Source: Hornefia butyriciproducens
Lineage (GTDB): Bacteria > Bacillota > Clostridia > Peptostreptococcales > Anaerovoracaceae
DNA length: 64,000 nucleotides
Assembly: GCF_009695915.1 (NCBI RefSeq)
Contig: NZ_VUMZ01000004.1
Location: 186,001-250,000, forward strand
Direction: 5' to 3'
Shown: positions 7,632-16,647 of the stretch, piece after piece
Numbering within the stretch: position 1 is the stretch's first letter
Layout of the letters: each line of letters starts with the position of its first letter
Made by a program: the position numbers and the translations under genes
The notes under the pieces: model-generated
What the model saw: the letters and a program-made list of their open reading frames with translations, nothing else
What the model was told of the DNA's origin: nothing
Databases searched by the model: none

Positions 7632-8303
7632 TCATATAACAAAGAAATCCTCGAAATGTATCCGATCCGCAAAGGGCACGAGCCGAGGATCCTTCAGGTA
7701 CGTTTCCGCCTCCACCTTTCTGTCCCAGTAATGCATCGGAAAAAGCTCCCGCGCTCCCGCACATTCCATGAACAGGGCGATTCCCCTCGGAGCATGCTCC
7801 CGCAGACGGGGATCCAACGGAAGAAATGCGACATCGATCGGCTGCCCTTCCAGTTTTTCGTACTCCCTTCGGCAGTTTGCCTCTGAGGCGAGATTCTCCT
7901 TCTCCGGCTCATCATACCAGTACCAGACATTCAGATCCCCTGCATGGAATATTTTGTGCCCCTCTGCCTCAACCAGAAAAGCGGAGCCCTGATCGGTAGA
8001 GCGAAGCGTCTGAACGGTAAGATCAGCAATGTTATACGTTCCGCCCGGTTCCACCGTTTTCACATTCCGGGTTCCCGGCGGCACGGCCGCCGTGCTGTCA
8101 ATCACATAAATCAGTTTCCGAAACCGCTTCTTCAGCGACCAGATGCAGTCACCGAAATGATCTCCGTGGCCGTGGGAAACAAAAACAACAACCTGTTTCT
8201 CCTCAGGCAGTTCCGGCAGTATCCCCGTATACCAGTCAAAGATCAGAATCGTCTGCTCTAATTCGATGCAGAAACCACTGTGATAAATATGCGTTATTTT
8301 CAT
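7632..8303 (-). CDS. MBL-fold (metallo-beta-lactamase superfamily) hydrolase
   Basis: 223 aa from the ATG at 8303, preferred over an upstream ATG because AAAGGAA precedes it and the protein then starts with MKITHIYHSGF, the first strand of the fold. The metal motif HGHGDHFGD (HxHxDH) and HAGDLNVW, plus a late FPMHYWD histidine, fit the UlaG-like / YycJ-like branch that binds one or two metal ions. Catalysed reaction unknown; relatives act on phosphodiester or lactone bonds. Monocistronic, opposite in direction to the HMA gene at 8399. Confidence 0.85.
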   Translation of the reverse strand: MKITHIYHSGFCIELEQTILIFDWYTGILPELPEEKQVVVFVSHGHGDHFGDCIWSLKKRFRKLIYVIDSTAAVPPGTRNVKTVEPGGTYNIADLTVQTLRSTDQGSAFLVEAEGHKIFHAGDLNVWYWYDEPEKENLASEANCRREYEKLEGQPIDVAFLPLDPRLREHAPRGIALFMECAGARELFPMHYWDRKVEAETYLKDPRLVPFADRIHFEDFFVI

Positions 8304-8398
8304 GATGTTTCTGTTCCTTTCGATTTTATTCTGTTTCAGTGTGCTGTGCTGCGGGTATTGAATCAGACGGAAAAACATATTGAATTGGGAGGTTTTAA

Positions 8399-8791
8399 AT
8401 GAAGTTTAATGTTCCAGTCAATGCGACCGATATCGTCGTACTCATCATCATCGCTCTCGTGTTCGTCGTGGGCGTTCGCGTCTTAATCAGTTTTTTCCGG
8501 GATCCAAAGAAGAAGGCTGCGCCCGCGGCGAAACCCGTGAACCGGCTAATCCGATCCGGCAGCCGCATTGCTCTCTCGATTGACGGAATGCAATGCGGCA
8601 TGTGCGAAAGCCACATTAAGGACGCCATTCGGCAGGCCGTTCCCAGTGCCTCAAAGATCACGGCATCTCATGTAAAGGGGGAAGCCAGCTTCGTCATTCC
8701 CGATGAAATTTCCAGCGGCGATTTGGAGACGGCGCTTCACGGAAGCATCGACCCTCTCGGCTACAGACTGAACTACGTGACGACAAAATAA
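8399..8791 (+). CDS. Membrane-anchored heavy-metal-associated (HMA) domain protein
   Basis: 130 aa. A single N-terminal membrane helix (about residues 10-33) and a basic linker lead to a ferredoxin-like HMA domain at about residues 57-128. The metal site is GMQCGMCESHI, a variant of GMTCxxC with CGMC as the two-Cys pair. It probably presents Cu(I), Zn(II) or another soft metal at the membrane; no ATPase partner is next to it. GGGAGG six bases before the ATG supports the start. Divergent from the MBL hydrolase; the two share a 95-base intergenic region. Confidence 0.8.
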   Translation: MKFNVPVNATDIVVLIIIALVFVVGVRVLISFFRDPKKKAAPAAKPVNRLIRSGSRIALSIDGMQCGMCESHIKDAIRQAVPSASKITASHVKGEASFVIPDEISSGDLETALHGSIDPLGYRLNYVTTK

Positions 8792-8879
8792 CTGCAGGGC
8801 GTAACCTGGCACCGGAGAACTCCGGAGACCGATACGTATACACGGAGGGGGACGCGGCCGAACAGCTACCGTCGGTGCA

Positions 8880-8910
8880 CATCAAGTCCGGCGGAGACTT
8901 AATACGCCGA
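8880..8910 (+). repeat. Hairpin-array repeat, copy B (right-end remnant)
   Basis: ATCAAGTCC and GACTTAAT arms flank a short GC loop, matching the last stem of copy F at about 62279-62301. The remnant ends two or three bases from the stop codon of the minus-strand DUF3592 gene at 8913. Confidence 0.6.
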
Positions 8911-8912
8911 CA

Positions 8913-9503
8913 TCATTTACGGGTTCGCAAAACCTCTTGCCCCCGACGTGACAGCCGGTTTCCGAAGCTGATCAGCATCAGGATAATCAGAACGATAATG
9001 ACGATCCCTACATATCCGCTTATACTCTTAAACTTATTGGTGATTTCCATTTTACTGAAGGCCTGGGACGGCTTGCTCTTATCGAAGTAGACCGTTTCAT
9101 GGTCTCCTTTTTTGTATTCTCTGATTCCGCTGGTGCCGGTCGCCAGCAGAGACTTGTGGGTATAGGTTTTCCCCTTCACTTTATACTGAAAAACCGGGTA
9201 GACCTTCTTGCTGGACAGGAACCCGCCGTCAGTGATTTCCGTAACCACCGCCGGAGTTTTCGTCAGCCGGTCTGTGGTCGCGGCCAGCAGGGGGCCGGTC
9301 GACGCTGTAGCACGTACAGTCACGAACAGAATAATCATGATGGCAAGGAACGTACTGAGGCTGAGTCCGGGTCCGCCATCCTTTGCTCTGGCTCTTTTCT
9401 TTCTGGCCTTCACCGGATCCTCGCCGCGCTTTTTCGCCATATTGTCTCTGGCAATCCTCTGGGAATCCCGACGGCGCTGCTGTTTCTTATTCGTGTTCGA
9501 CAT
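8913..9503 (-). CDS. DUF3592-like membrane protein
   Basis: 196 aa. A highly basic cytoplasmic N-terminus (residues 1-42, Lys/Arg rich) is followed by a membrane helix (about 48-70), an extracytoplasmic beta-rich segment (YPVFQYKVKGKTYTHKS, then KGDHETVYFDKSKPSQA) typical of DUF3592 proteins, and a second membrane helix (about 162-180). Function of the family is unknown. Overlaps the end of the RsmJ-like gene by 17 bases, so it is the last gene of the patatin / methyltransferase cluster. Start supported by GAGGAG. Confidence 0.7.
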   Translation of the reverse strand: MSNTNKKQQRRRDSQRIARDNMAKKRGEDPVKARKKRARAKDGGPGLSLSTFLAIMIILFVTVRATASTGPLLAATTDRLTKTPAVVTEITDGGFLSSKKVYPVFQYKVKGKTYTHKSLLATGTSGIREYKKGDHETVYFDKSKPSQAFSKMEITNKFKSISGYVGIVIIVLIILMLISFGNRLSRRGQEVLRTRK

Positions 9504-10491
9504 GATTGCATTCTCCTCTGTTCATTCTTTCGTGCTCCGGGAGCACCAAACAGTCATAACGGATGAGTTTCCCGGTAATTGAATATCCCGGCCTGCAGCC
9601 CGCCAGAAAATCTCCTCTGACCGGCCGTTTGATGACGATCTTGCGGGGTCCGGCGTCCAGTGCTGCCCGGAGCAGACCCGATTCATCCTCACAGGGCTGT
9701 TCCAGCCGCTGCAGGAGCTGAAGCTTCTTTTTTGACAAAGAATTTTTCCTGCGCTCCGGGAACATCGGATCCAGCAGAATCAGATCCGGCGGCTCCACCA
9801 GCTCCCGCAAAAGGGTACGGCTGTCTCCCTCGATAAGTCGCATTCTCCCGGCAATCTCCTCAAGCTCCGGAATCTCCGCCGCCCTGCGGAGAGCGTCCCG
9901 AAGCAGCGCCGCAATCACAGGATTGTATTCACAGAGCTGAACATGGAAGCCCATCGCCGCCAGCAGAAGGGAATCCTCTCCCAGTCCCGCTGTCGCATCC
10001 ACCGCTGTCAATTGCGGGAACATGCTGCGCCCGCAGTCTCCCTCTGCCGGTTTCCCGGGCGCAGACACATCTAAGTCTCCTGTCTCATTGCACGTTTCAT
10101 AGCGTCCGCATGTTCGCCGAAACCGGGCGGCTCGCACCAGAGTCTCCCGTCTCAGGGCAGACGGCCTCAGCCGCGGCAGAAGCTTTGTAAAATCACCGCG
10201 AAGCGACTGACCTCCCACTTCGAGACACAGACCCTGCCGCCCGAAGCGGAGCACCATGCCTCCGTTTTCAGCTGGCCGATGCCGCTCCGGCGTCCCGCAT
10301 TCTTCCGAGCGATCATGTCCCGGCGTCCGGAAGTTCTCCGTGGTTTGGTTGTGCTCCGGCGACCTCCATTCCAACGGTACGCACAGATGCTCCGCAAGCG
10401 TCTTCGCTTCCTTTATATATCTTTCCTCTTCGCAGATTATTTTGTCGCAGGTTTTGCGGTTATCACGGTTATCGCCGTTTACTTTCATCAT
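9487..10491 (-). CDS. RsmJ-like SAM-dependent rRNA methyltransferase
   Basis: About 334 aa from the ATG at 10491; an upstream in-frame ATG at 10626 would overlap the patatin gene by 158 bases and is rejected. The C-terminal half has the Rossmann SAM site VDATAGLGEDSLLLAAMG, an acidic loop LCEYNP and the catalytic LLDPMFPERRKNSLSKKK, which match RsmJ, the enzyme that methylates a guanine of helix 45 in 16S rRNA. The N-terminal part (about 150 residues) is longer and less conserved than in E. coli RsmJ. GGAGG lies about 11 bases before the chosen ATG, within the end of the patatin gene. Confidence 0.75.
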   Translation of the reverse strand: MMKVNGDNRDNRKTCDKIICEEERYIKEAKTLAEHLCVPLEWRSPEHNQTTENFRTPGHDRSEECGTPERHRPAENGGMVLRFGRQGLCLEVGGQSLRGDFTKLLPRLRPSALRRETLVRAARFRRTCGRYETCNETGDLDVSAPGKPAEGDCGRSMFPQLTAVDATAGLGEDSLLLAAMGFHVQLCEYNPVIAALLRDALRRAAEIPELEEIAGRMRLIEGDSRTLLRELVEPPDLILLDPMFPERRKNSLSKKKLQLLQRLEQPCEDESGLLRAALDAGPRKIVIKRPVRGDFLAGCRPGYSITGKLIRYDCLVLPEHERMNRGECNHVEHE

Positions 10492-11362
10492 TACCACCAT
10501 CGCCTCCGGTGCCGCCGCAGAACTCCACAACTCTTTCCAGAACCCGCGTCCCGGTCTCCCTTCCGATCTGATAAACTCTTTCCAGCTCCTCCGGGTCCTT
10601 TTCCATTTTTCCGATGTTGAGTTCATCGGACGGCCGGATCAGCAGGAGCCCGGGATCTCCGGCTTTTTCTCTCTGCTCCAGATTATCGAGAACCGCATTA
10701 TAGACTTCCGCACGCTCCGTCAGATCACGTCCCAGAGCAGGATACCGGCGAAGCATCAATCTGACCGCAGGGAGAAACGGACTTTTCTTTTTTCTGTAGC
10801 CGGGCGGCTGGGTCAGCAGCACCACGTTTTTCTGATAGCCGATGGATTCAAAGAATTTTATGGGAATGGAGTCCGAGCATCCGCCATCCAGATAGCCCCG
10901 TCCCTCTATCATAACGGGTCTTGACAGAACCGGCATGCTCGCAGATGCGCGGAACCACTCCATATCCGTTCCGTCGCCCCGTTCCAGTTCACGGTAAACC
11001 GGCTTCCCCGTCTCCGCATCCGTAGCCACTACATAAAAACGCATCGGATTTTCCCGGTATGTCTGGATATCAAAGGGATCCAGCCTGTACGGAAGCTGGT
11101 TGTAGCAGAAATCCGCCCCGTAAAGATCGCCCGTTTTTCTCCAGGACTTCAGACTGCAGTACCGCCAGTTCCCACAGAATCTTTTGTTATAGCGGATAAC
11201 CCGCCCCGGCTGCAGCGATTTCAGATTGCAGCCGAAAACGGCGCCTGCGGAAACTCCGATGGCGCCGTCGAACTGTACTTTGTTCTCTATGAAAATGTCC
11301 AGTACGCCAGCCGTAAACATTCCGCGCATGGCGCCTCCTTCAAGAACAATTCCTGTCTTCAA
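10469..11362 (-). CDS. Patatin-like phospholipase
   Basis: 297 aa without signal peptide or membrane helix. Oxyanion loop LEGGAMRGMF at residues 8-17, nucleophile elbow GVSAGA (GxSxG), and catalytic Asp in YLDGGCSDSIP give the Ser-Asp dyad of patatin-like lipases. Resembles the bacterial YjjU branch, cytoplasmic acyl hydrolases of unknown physiological substrate. First gene of a cluster with the RsmJ-like methyltransferase (overlap) and the DUF3592 protein. An AT-rich stretch with TATACT lies about 55 bases upstream but no good -35. Confidence 0.88.
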   Translation of the reverse strand: MKTGIVLEGGAMRGMFTAGVLDIFIENKVQFDGAIGVSAGAVFGCNLKSLQPGRVIRYNKRFCGNWRYCSLKSWRKTGDLYGADFCYNQLPYRLDPFDIQTYRENPMRFYVVATDAETGKPVYRELERGDGTDMEWFRASASMPVLSRPVMIEGRGYLDGGCSDSIPIKFFESIGYQKNVVLLTQPPGYRKKKSPFLPAVRLMLRRYPALGRDLTERAEVYNAVLDNLEQREKAGDPGLLLIRPSDELNIGKMEKDPEELERVYQIGRETGTRVLERVVEFCGGTGGDGGNDESKRR

Positions 11363-11490
11363 AGCTTACCTCCGAACCTGCCTCTGCTGAAAATCATCGT
11401 ACTGTCATCAGTATAACACAGATCGCAGAGTTCTGCACGGATAAGTCTTTCGGGCGGTCGTCCGAGGGTCTGGGCATGTCTTTCGGACGG

Positions 11491-13701
11491 TTACATATCT
11501 GTCGGGCAGGAAAGTTTTCTCCTTATCAGCACTGCCGCGCCCGCACCGGCTCCCGCTAGTACAACGATCCAAAGAGCCAGACCGGAGGCGTCTCCGGTGT
11601 CGGGATTGGACGATTCCGACTTCTGCGAAGTCTTTTTCGCTGTCTTGCCGCCATTCTCCGAGCCGCTCTCGTTCTTGCCCGGGTCATCCTTTCCTTCTGC
11701 TTTGCCCGGATCGTCCTTTCCCTCTTCTTTGTCCGGGTCGTTTTCCGCGCTGTTCACAACGCCGACCTCCGCGTCTTTGCTCAGCGTGCCCGAAGCTGCT
11801 TCTTTACTGCCGTTGTAGCTTGGCGTATAGCCCTCGCTTTCCTTTTCCTCCACGGTATACAGGCTTCCTGTGGGCAGATCCTTCAGCCGAATCGCCTGTC
11901 CGTGGGAAAGTGTGATCTCCGCGCTGCCGTCCCGGAACTCCAGGCTGCCGTTCTTCGGCGCAGTCACGCCCTCATCCTGTCCGGAAACAGTTTCGCCTTC
12001 ATAATTGAAGGTTCCCGTCACCGGAGCTCCGTCCGAGTTCTTCAGTGTGATCACAAAGGTAAATTCGCGATCCTTCTGGTCTCCCGGCTCTGACAAAACC
12101 TTACTGACTGTGAGGTCATGGTCTTTCCTGGTATTGGTGAATTCCACCTCTGATTTCTGTCCGGCCGTGATGGTTCCTTCTGCGTTTTTCGCGCTGCTCG
12201 TATACTTTTCATTCTCCGCCTCAGTAACCTTATACTTTGTTCCTGCAGGAAGATGCAGCGCCGTCTTGCTCTCTCCACTCTTAAGCGCGAAGCTGGCAGT
12301 AGAGTTTCCTGAATTGTCATCGACCTTGAACGTCAGATCTCCGTATTCGCCGGAAATCTTCTGATTCAGAAGCTCCACAGTGAACCGGAACTCTCCGTTC
12401 GGGTTGTCCTCGCCCTCCACCTTCTTGCTGACGGAAAGGCTTCCCTCCTCGGTTTTCACTGTGAAATCAGTGCTGACAGACGCCCTCCGGATATCCGCAC
12501 CCACCATATGCTGGAATCGTTTCCCGTCTGAGGCGATCACATCCTGGGCGGGTGAGTACTGATACAGTTCGTCGATCCACACGAGGCCGTCTGATTTCAG
12601 CGAAATTTCCTTTGTTCCTGTAATCTCCTTATCCGACACAAGCGAAAAACTCGTATCGGCCGTTACCGTATTTCCGGAGCTGCTGTTCTCAACGGTGACG
12701 CCGTCCGGCAAGTCGAGGGTGTACGTTCCCCGGTAGGTCGCCGGTTCATTAACCGTCAGAGTTCCGGTATGCCATTTCCCGTCCTGCGGATTGTAGGAAA
12801 ATACCGCGTCCCCCGTCACACTGACCTTGTCGGAGGAAGGCTTTTCCTGCAGCAGGCGCGCCGAGGAGGACTCCGTCACGAGAGTCTTCGCCAACTGATT
12901 ATCCGATATCTTATCATCGCTGAGATTGTTATCAGCTACATTGTATTTGTACAAAAGATTCCATACGGCAAGTTTTGTGGCCTCATAGGCCTGCTCTTCC
13001 GTGACAAAGTAGCCCTCCGCATACCATGCGGAATACACCTGCAATGGAGTCTGGCTGATGTCCGAGACTGATATACTGTACATTGCTTTGACAAACGGAG
13101 TAGCCATGAGTTGATTATAAGTCAACCCGGAAGCAGTCGTACCGTTCGGATAGAGTGCCCCCACCTCCTGCATAAACTGCTTGACACGCGCCAGGTTCTC
13201 TCGATTGTTTTCCTTGTAGTCCGCATAGGTGAACTGCACGCCGCCGATGCTATCCGGAAAATCTGAACGGATCACATCCGGCGCCTTCAGAAGCTCATTG
13301 AATTCGGCCTCCGTAATCTGATGTCCCTTACTGACGATCTCATAAAGATGCAGCCCGTTATAGGGATATCCGGCGTACAGAATGGCTTCCAGCTGCTGTA
13401 TGCATTCCCGATATTCCTCCGCAGAATCAAAATCCTTCTCGGTCAGATATCCCTCCACATACTCCGGAACATCCGGGACGGACGGCGTCGTATGCGGCCA
13501 ATGCAGTTTATTGTTCATGCAGTAGAGGATGATGCGTTCACTGGAATCATTCGGATTGGGCAGCCAATGAATCGTCGTATCCTCATCATAATTGATTTTC
13601 TGACTGGTTGCAGTATCGGCTGCAAAACAAGGCGCTGCAAGCGCGAGAACAATTAAGGCTACACAAAACAGCCGCCACAGTGATTTTCCGGCTTTCGTCA
13701 T
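11491..13701 (-). CDS. Thioester-domain (TED) type cell-wall adhesin with NPDTG sorting signal
   Basis: 736 aa. Signal peptide 1-28; thioester-like domain about 35-260 with the expected Cys61 (ILYCMN). The partner motif, usually TQxAxW, reads TKLAVW (residues 242-247), so the Gln is Lys243 (codon AAA). Next come an Ig-like segment (about 290-415) and two repeats of a beta-sandwich with LTVSK.../TVEE motifs (about 418-520 and 525-655), as in gram-positive pilin and MSCRAMM stalks. A Pro/Lys/Glu linker with EGKDDPGK twice precedes the sorting signal NPDTG (699-703), a hydrophobic helix and a basic tail. A housekeeping or pilin sortase should anchor it to peptidoglycan. Monocistronic. Confidence 0.85.
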   Translation of the reverse strand: MTKAGKSLWRLFCVALIVLALAAPCFAADTATSQKINYDEDTTIHWLPNPNDSSERIILYCMNNKLHWPHTTPSVPDVPEYVEGYLTEKDFDSAEEYRECIQQLEAILYAGYPYNGLHLYEIVSKGHQITEAEFNELLKAPDVIRSDFPDSIGGVQFTYADYKENNRENLARVKQFMQEVGALYPNGTTASGLTYNQLMATPFVKAMYSISVSDISQTPLQVYSAWYAEGYFVTEEQAYEATKLAVWNLLYKYNVADNNLSDDKISDNQLAKTLVTESSSARLLQEKPSSDKVSVTGDAVFSYNPQDGKWHTGTLTVNEPATYRGTYTLDLPDGVTVENSSSGNTVTADTSFSLVSDKEITGTKEISLKSDGLVWIDELYQYSPAQDVIASDGKRFQHMVGADIRRASVSTDFTVKTEEGSLSVSKKVEGEDNPNGEFRFTVELLNQKISGEYGDLTFKVDDNSGNSTASFALKSGESKTALHLPAGTKYKVTEAENEKYTSSAKNAEGTITAGQKSEVEFTNTRKDHDLTVSKVLSEPGDQKDREFTFVITLKNSDGAPVTGTFNYEGETVSGQDEGVTAPKNGSLEFRDGSAEITLSHGQAIRLKDLPTGSLYTVEEKESEGYTPSYNGSKEAASGTLSKDAEVGVVNSAENDPDKEEGKDDPGKAEGKDDPGKNESGSENGGKTAKKTSQKSESSNPDTGDASGLALWIVVLAGAGAGAAVLIRRKLSCPTDM

Positions 13702-13984
13702 TATTGATATTCTCCCTTTTCTTACACACTTTTACACACTGACTGACACATGCTTCGCCGCGGGATTCACCCGCTCTGTCTTACGTCCGAGCGTATTCCG
13801 TCATCCGAAGCACGAATTTCCGGCTGTGTCTGTCGCCGCTCCACGACGCCCATCGCATTCCGCGAGACGCATCGAGTTCCGCGAAATCCGCGAGGTTCGC
13901 AATGTTCGCGAGGCGCACAGAGGTTTAGCAGACAGGCACTAACCATAAATTAATTGCACACTTTAGAACAAATCTAATTATGTC
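13702..13984 (-). other. Long GC-rich 5' leader of the adhesin gene
   Basis: From the promoter at 13985-14013 to the ATG is about 280 bases with no credible ORF. It contains GC-rich self-complementary segments with many CGCGAG/CTCGCG-like words (13850-13920), and GTGTGTAA twice just before the ribosome site AAGGGAG. This could fold into a regulatory leader, but no known riboswitch pattern is recognised. Confidence 0.4.
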
Positions 13985-14013
13985 ATTCTACCATAAATTT
14001 CCCATCATTTCAA
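13985..14013 (-). promoter_or_regulatory. Adhesin promoter
   Basis: Minus strand: TTGAAA, 17-base spacer, TAGAAT. The iteron array at 14017-14108 starts four bases upstream of its -35. Confidence 0.65.
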
Positions 14014-14016
14014 TAG

Positions 14017-14108
14017 TTTTTTCTCTCGACTGGTACGGGGGTTTTTCCTCGGCTGTTACGGCATTTTTCCTCGGCTGTTACGGCGTTTTATCTCGACTGA
14101 TGCAGTGT
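14017..14108 (-). repeat. Four 22-base iterons upstream of the adhesin promoter
   Basis: Four consecutive units related to TTTTTCCTCGGCTGTTACGGC; the middle two are nearly identical, the outer two diverged (CTCTCGACTGGTACGG and TCTCGACTGATGCAG). The 22-base period equals two helical turns, as expected for a regulator binding along one face of the DNA. The remaining bases up to 14253 show no gene or clear structure. Confidence 0.7.
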
Positions 14109-14253
14109 TATTGTTTCAATTGACGTGATACGATAACATTTGTTCCTTTTTGTCTTAATTCGATCGGAGCGCATCTGTCAACGCTCAGTACGTCCAATGC
14201 ATATTAGCGGAGAGTTAGACAGCGGTCAGGGGTACCGGCCCGCCGCATCGCGC

Positions 14254-15000
14254 TCATGTCGGCGGTTCGTCTCTGTAACGGGCAACCAACATCTTCACGT
14301 AATCGGTCTTCGGAGAGCGAAGAACTTCATCAGGCGTACCGTATTGTTGGATCTCGCCGCGATCCATAACCAAGATCCGGGTGCCAAGCCGGAGCGCCTC
14401 GTCGATGTCGTGTGTGACAAAGAAAACTGTGATTCCTGTCTTCTCATAGATCTGTTTCAGTTCCTTCTGAAGCTGTCCTCGCGTAATCGCATCCACCGCA
14501 CCGAAGGGTTCGTCCATCAGAAGGATTTCCGGAGACGCCGCCAGCGCTCTGGCAATGCCAACCCGCTGCTGCTGACCGCCGGACAGCTCCGCCGGGTAGC
14601 GTTCCTTCAGACCGGCGTCCAGCCCGACAATGTCCATCCATTTATCCACCGCCCGCCTGGTCTTTTCCCTATCTCTGCGATTCCAGAGATTCGGCACATA
14701 TGCGATATTCTGTTCCACCGTCATATGCGGAAAAAGTACGCTTCCCTGTATAGAGTAACCGATACTTCTCCGGAGCGCGATCAGATCCAGATCACGGATG
14801 TTTTTTCCGTTCACAAAGACATCTCCGCCGCTTGGCTCATACAATCCGTTAATCATTTTCAGAACCGTTGTCTTGCCGCATCCGGAGGATCCGATGATGG
14901 TTACAAATTCGCCTTTTTCAATGCACAGGCTGAAATCCGGAATCACCACTGTATCTCCGTAAACCTTGCGGAGATGCCTGAATTCTACTGCTGTACTCAT
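14254..15000 (-). CDS. Osmoprotectant ABC transporter ATP-binding protein (OpuCA/ProV type)
   Basis: 248 aa. Walker A GSSGCGKTT, signature LSGGQQQRVGIARAL, Walker B ILLMDEPFGAVD and H-loop FVTHDIDEA, in the order of the quaternary-amine uptake family. It lacks the C-terminal CBS pair found in the second system at 32458-33600, so it cannot sense ionic strength in the way CBS-bearing paralogues do. Lies 103 bases after the fused permease/binding protein gene, and is the last gene of the operon that starts at 17262. AGAGGTG supports the start. Confidence 0.9.
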   Translation of the reverse strand: MSTAVEFRHLRKVYGDTVVIPDFSLCIEKGEFVTIIGSSGCGKTTVLKMINGLYEPSGGDVFVNGKNIRDLDLIALRRSIGYSIQGSVLFPHMTVEQNIAYVPNLWNRRDREKTRRAVDKWMDIVGLDAGLKERYPAELSGGQQQRVGIARALAASPEILLMDEPFGAVDAITRGQLQKELKQIYEKTGITVFFVTHDIDEALRLGTRILVMDRGEIQQYGTPDEVLRSPKTDYVKMLVARYRDEPPT

Positions 15001-15103
15001 ATCGCACCTCTTTCATCTATCGCCGCGATCGCGTGTCACGCTGCTTTGTCATTCCGCCGTCGGTCTCGTCAGCGCAGCACCGGCCTTTCCAACTGCGCTG
15101 TCT

Positions 15104-16642
15104 TTACCGGAGCAGGCCCTTCTTTTTCAGAAAAGCTTTTGCCACCGCCGCAGGCTCTTTTTTCTGAGTTTCTACCTGATAGTTCATTTTCTGCATATCT
15201 TCATTTGTGATAATGCCGTTAAATTTACGCAGCACCGCGCGGAGCTCCGGATGCTTCTCCAGCGTCTCCATCTGCACCACGTTACCGCACCGGTAGGAAG
15301 GATACATATGCAGATCGTCCCTGAGCACGGTCACGTCCGCCTTCGCCAGCTGTCCGTCTGTGGTGTTAATCGGCATGATATCCACTTTGCCGTTGCTGAT
15401 GGCCTGGTATTTGAGCCCCATATCCATGTCCCGGGTTTTCCTGAACTTCAGGCCGTAGGTTTTACAAAGCATATCGTACCCATCTTTTCGCTGAAAAAAG
15501 TCGTATTCCGCACCGAAAACCAGCTGAGACGCGACCCGTTTCAGATTGGAGCAGGATTCCAACCCGTATTTTTCCGCAATCTCTCCGCGAACCGCAATCC
15601 CGAAAGTATCGTTGAAGCCGTACATGCCGACCCACGTCAAATTCAGATTTTTCTCGTAGTCATTCCGCAGCGTGTCAAACTCCTTTTCCGAATACAGCCC
15701 GTCCCTCTTCAGCACCATATTCCAGCCGGTACCGGTATATTCCGGATAAAGATCGAACTCGCCCTTCTCCATAGCGGGCTCGATGTTCGACGTTCCGCCG
15801 CCGACTCCCTGCGTCAGTTCCACCTTCAGATCCGTGTCCTGCTGAATCATTGCCTTCAGCATTTCCCCAAGAATATACTGCTCCGTCATAGGCTTTGTCG
15901 CAACATGGATGACCCTGTCTTTGTGCCCCGGCGCCACAACTGCGCAGATTACGCATACGGCCAGGATTCCCGCAGCGACCGCCATGAAACGGTTCTGCCG
16001 CCTTGCTCTTCTGCCCCGGAGACCCGCCCGTTTTTCCACAAAGCCGAGTACAAAGTCTACGACCAGCGCCAGCACCGCGATCAGAAAGCTCCCGCTTATC
16101 GTCATCGCCGCGTTGTTGGTGGTGATACCGCGGTAGATCGCAACGCCCAGGCCGCCCGCGCCGATGAATGACGCGATACCGGCAAGCGCGATAGTCATGG
16201 TCACCATATTCCGGATACCCGCCATGATCACCGGCATCGCCAGCGGCAGCTGAATCCGGATTATCCTCTGCAGCTCCGTGCTTCCCATTCCTTTTGCAGC
16301 CTCCAGAATCGCGGGATCTACATTGGTCATGCCCGTGTATGTGTTCCTCACCATTGGAAGCAGCGCATAAATCGTAAGAGCGATTACGGCGGTGACATTT
16401 CCGATGCCGGAAAAGGGGATTAGAAACCCCAGCATAGAAATCGACGGAATCGTATACAGGAAATTGACGATGGACAGCGTCGGTTTTGCGGTACGGCGGT
16501 ATTCGCTGATGAGAATTCCGGTCAGTCCGCCGAACACGATTGCGATCAGAATCGCCGCCGTGGAAATTTCAATGTGTTCCAGAAGCAGCGAGCCGAAAAA
16601 ATCCCATTTCCCGGTCAGCAGACTCCCTATTTCTTTAAGCAT
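15104..16642 (-). CDS. Osmoprotectant ABC transporter fused permease / substrate-binding protein
   Basis: 512 aa from the ATG at 16642, six bases after the upstream stop codon and behind a GTGAGGG ribosome site; a start 36 bases upstream would overlap the previous gene. Residues 1-215 are the permease with five to six helices and the EAA-like loop EAAKGMGSTELQRIIRIQLP. A further helix leads to an extracellular binding domain (about 245-512, VIHVATKPMTEQYILGEML onward) of the OpuC/ProX type. Tethering makes an uptake system with one polypeptide for permease and receptor. Ligand probably glycine betaine, carnitine or choline. Confidence 0.9.
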   Translation of the reverse strand: MLKEIGSLLTGKWDFFGSLLLEHIEISTAAILIAIVFGGLTGILISEYRRTAKPTLSIVNFLYTIPSISMLGFLIPFSGIGNVTAVIALTIYALLPMVRNTYTGMTNVDPAILEAAKGMGSTELQRIIRIQLPLAMPVIMAGIRNMVTMTIALAGIASFIGAGGLGVAIYRGITTNNAAMTISGSFLIAVLALVVDFVLGFVEKRAGLRGRRARRQNRFMAVAAGILAVCVICAVVAPGHKDRVIHVATKPMTEQYILGEMLKAMIQQDTDLKVELTQGVGGGTSNIEPAMEKGEFDLYPEYTGTGWNMVLKRDGLYSEKEFDTLRNDYEKNLNLTWVGMYGFNDTFGIAVRGEIAEKYGLESCSNLKRVASQLVFGAEYDFFQRKDGYDMLCKTYGLKFRKTRDMDMGLKYQAISNGKVDIMPINTTDGQLAKADVTVLRDDLHMYPSYRCGNVVQMETLEKHPELRAVLRKFNGIITNEDMQKMNYQVETQKKEPAAVAKAFLKKKGLLR

Positions 16643-16647
16643 TTCCC

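Noticed and set aside
10492-10626. N-terminal extension of the RsmJ-like ORF
   Set aside because: Would overlap the patatin gene by 158 bases; internal ATGs with a nearby GGAGG fit better.
14017-14108. Possible CRISPR array
   Set aside because: Four contiguous units without spacers, 22-base period and no cas genes; interpreted as promoter iterons.
14966-16171. 401-codon plus-strand ORF opposite the Opu permease/receptor gene
   Set aside because: Shadow of high-GC codon use on the other strand; no start signals or domain features.
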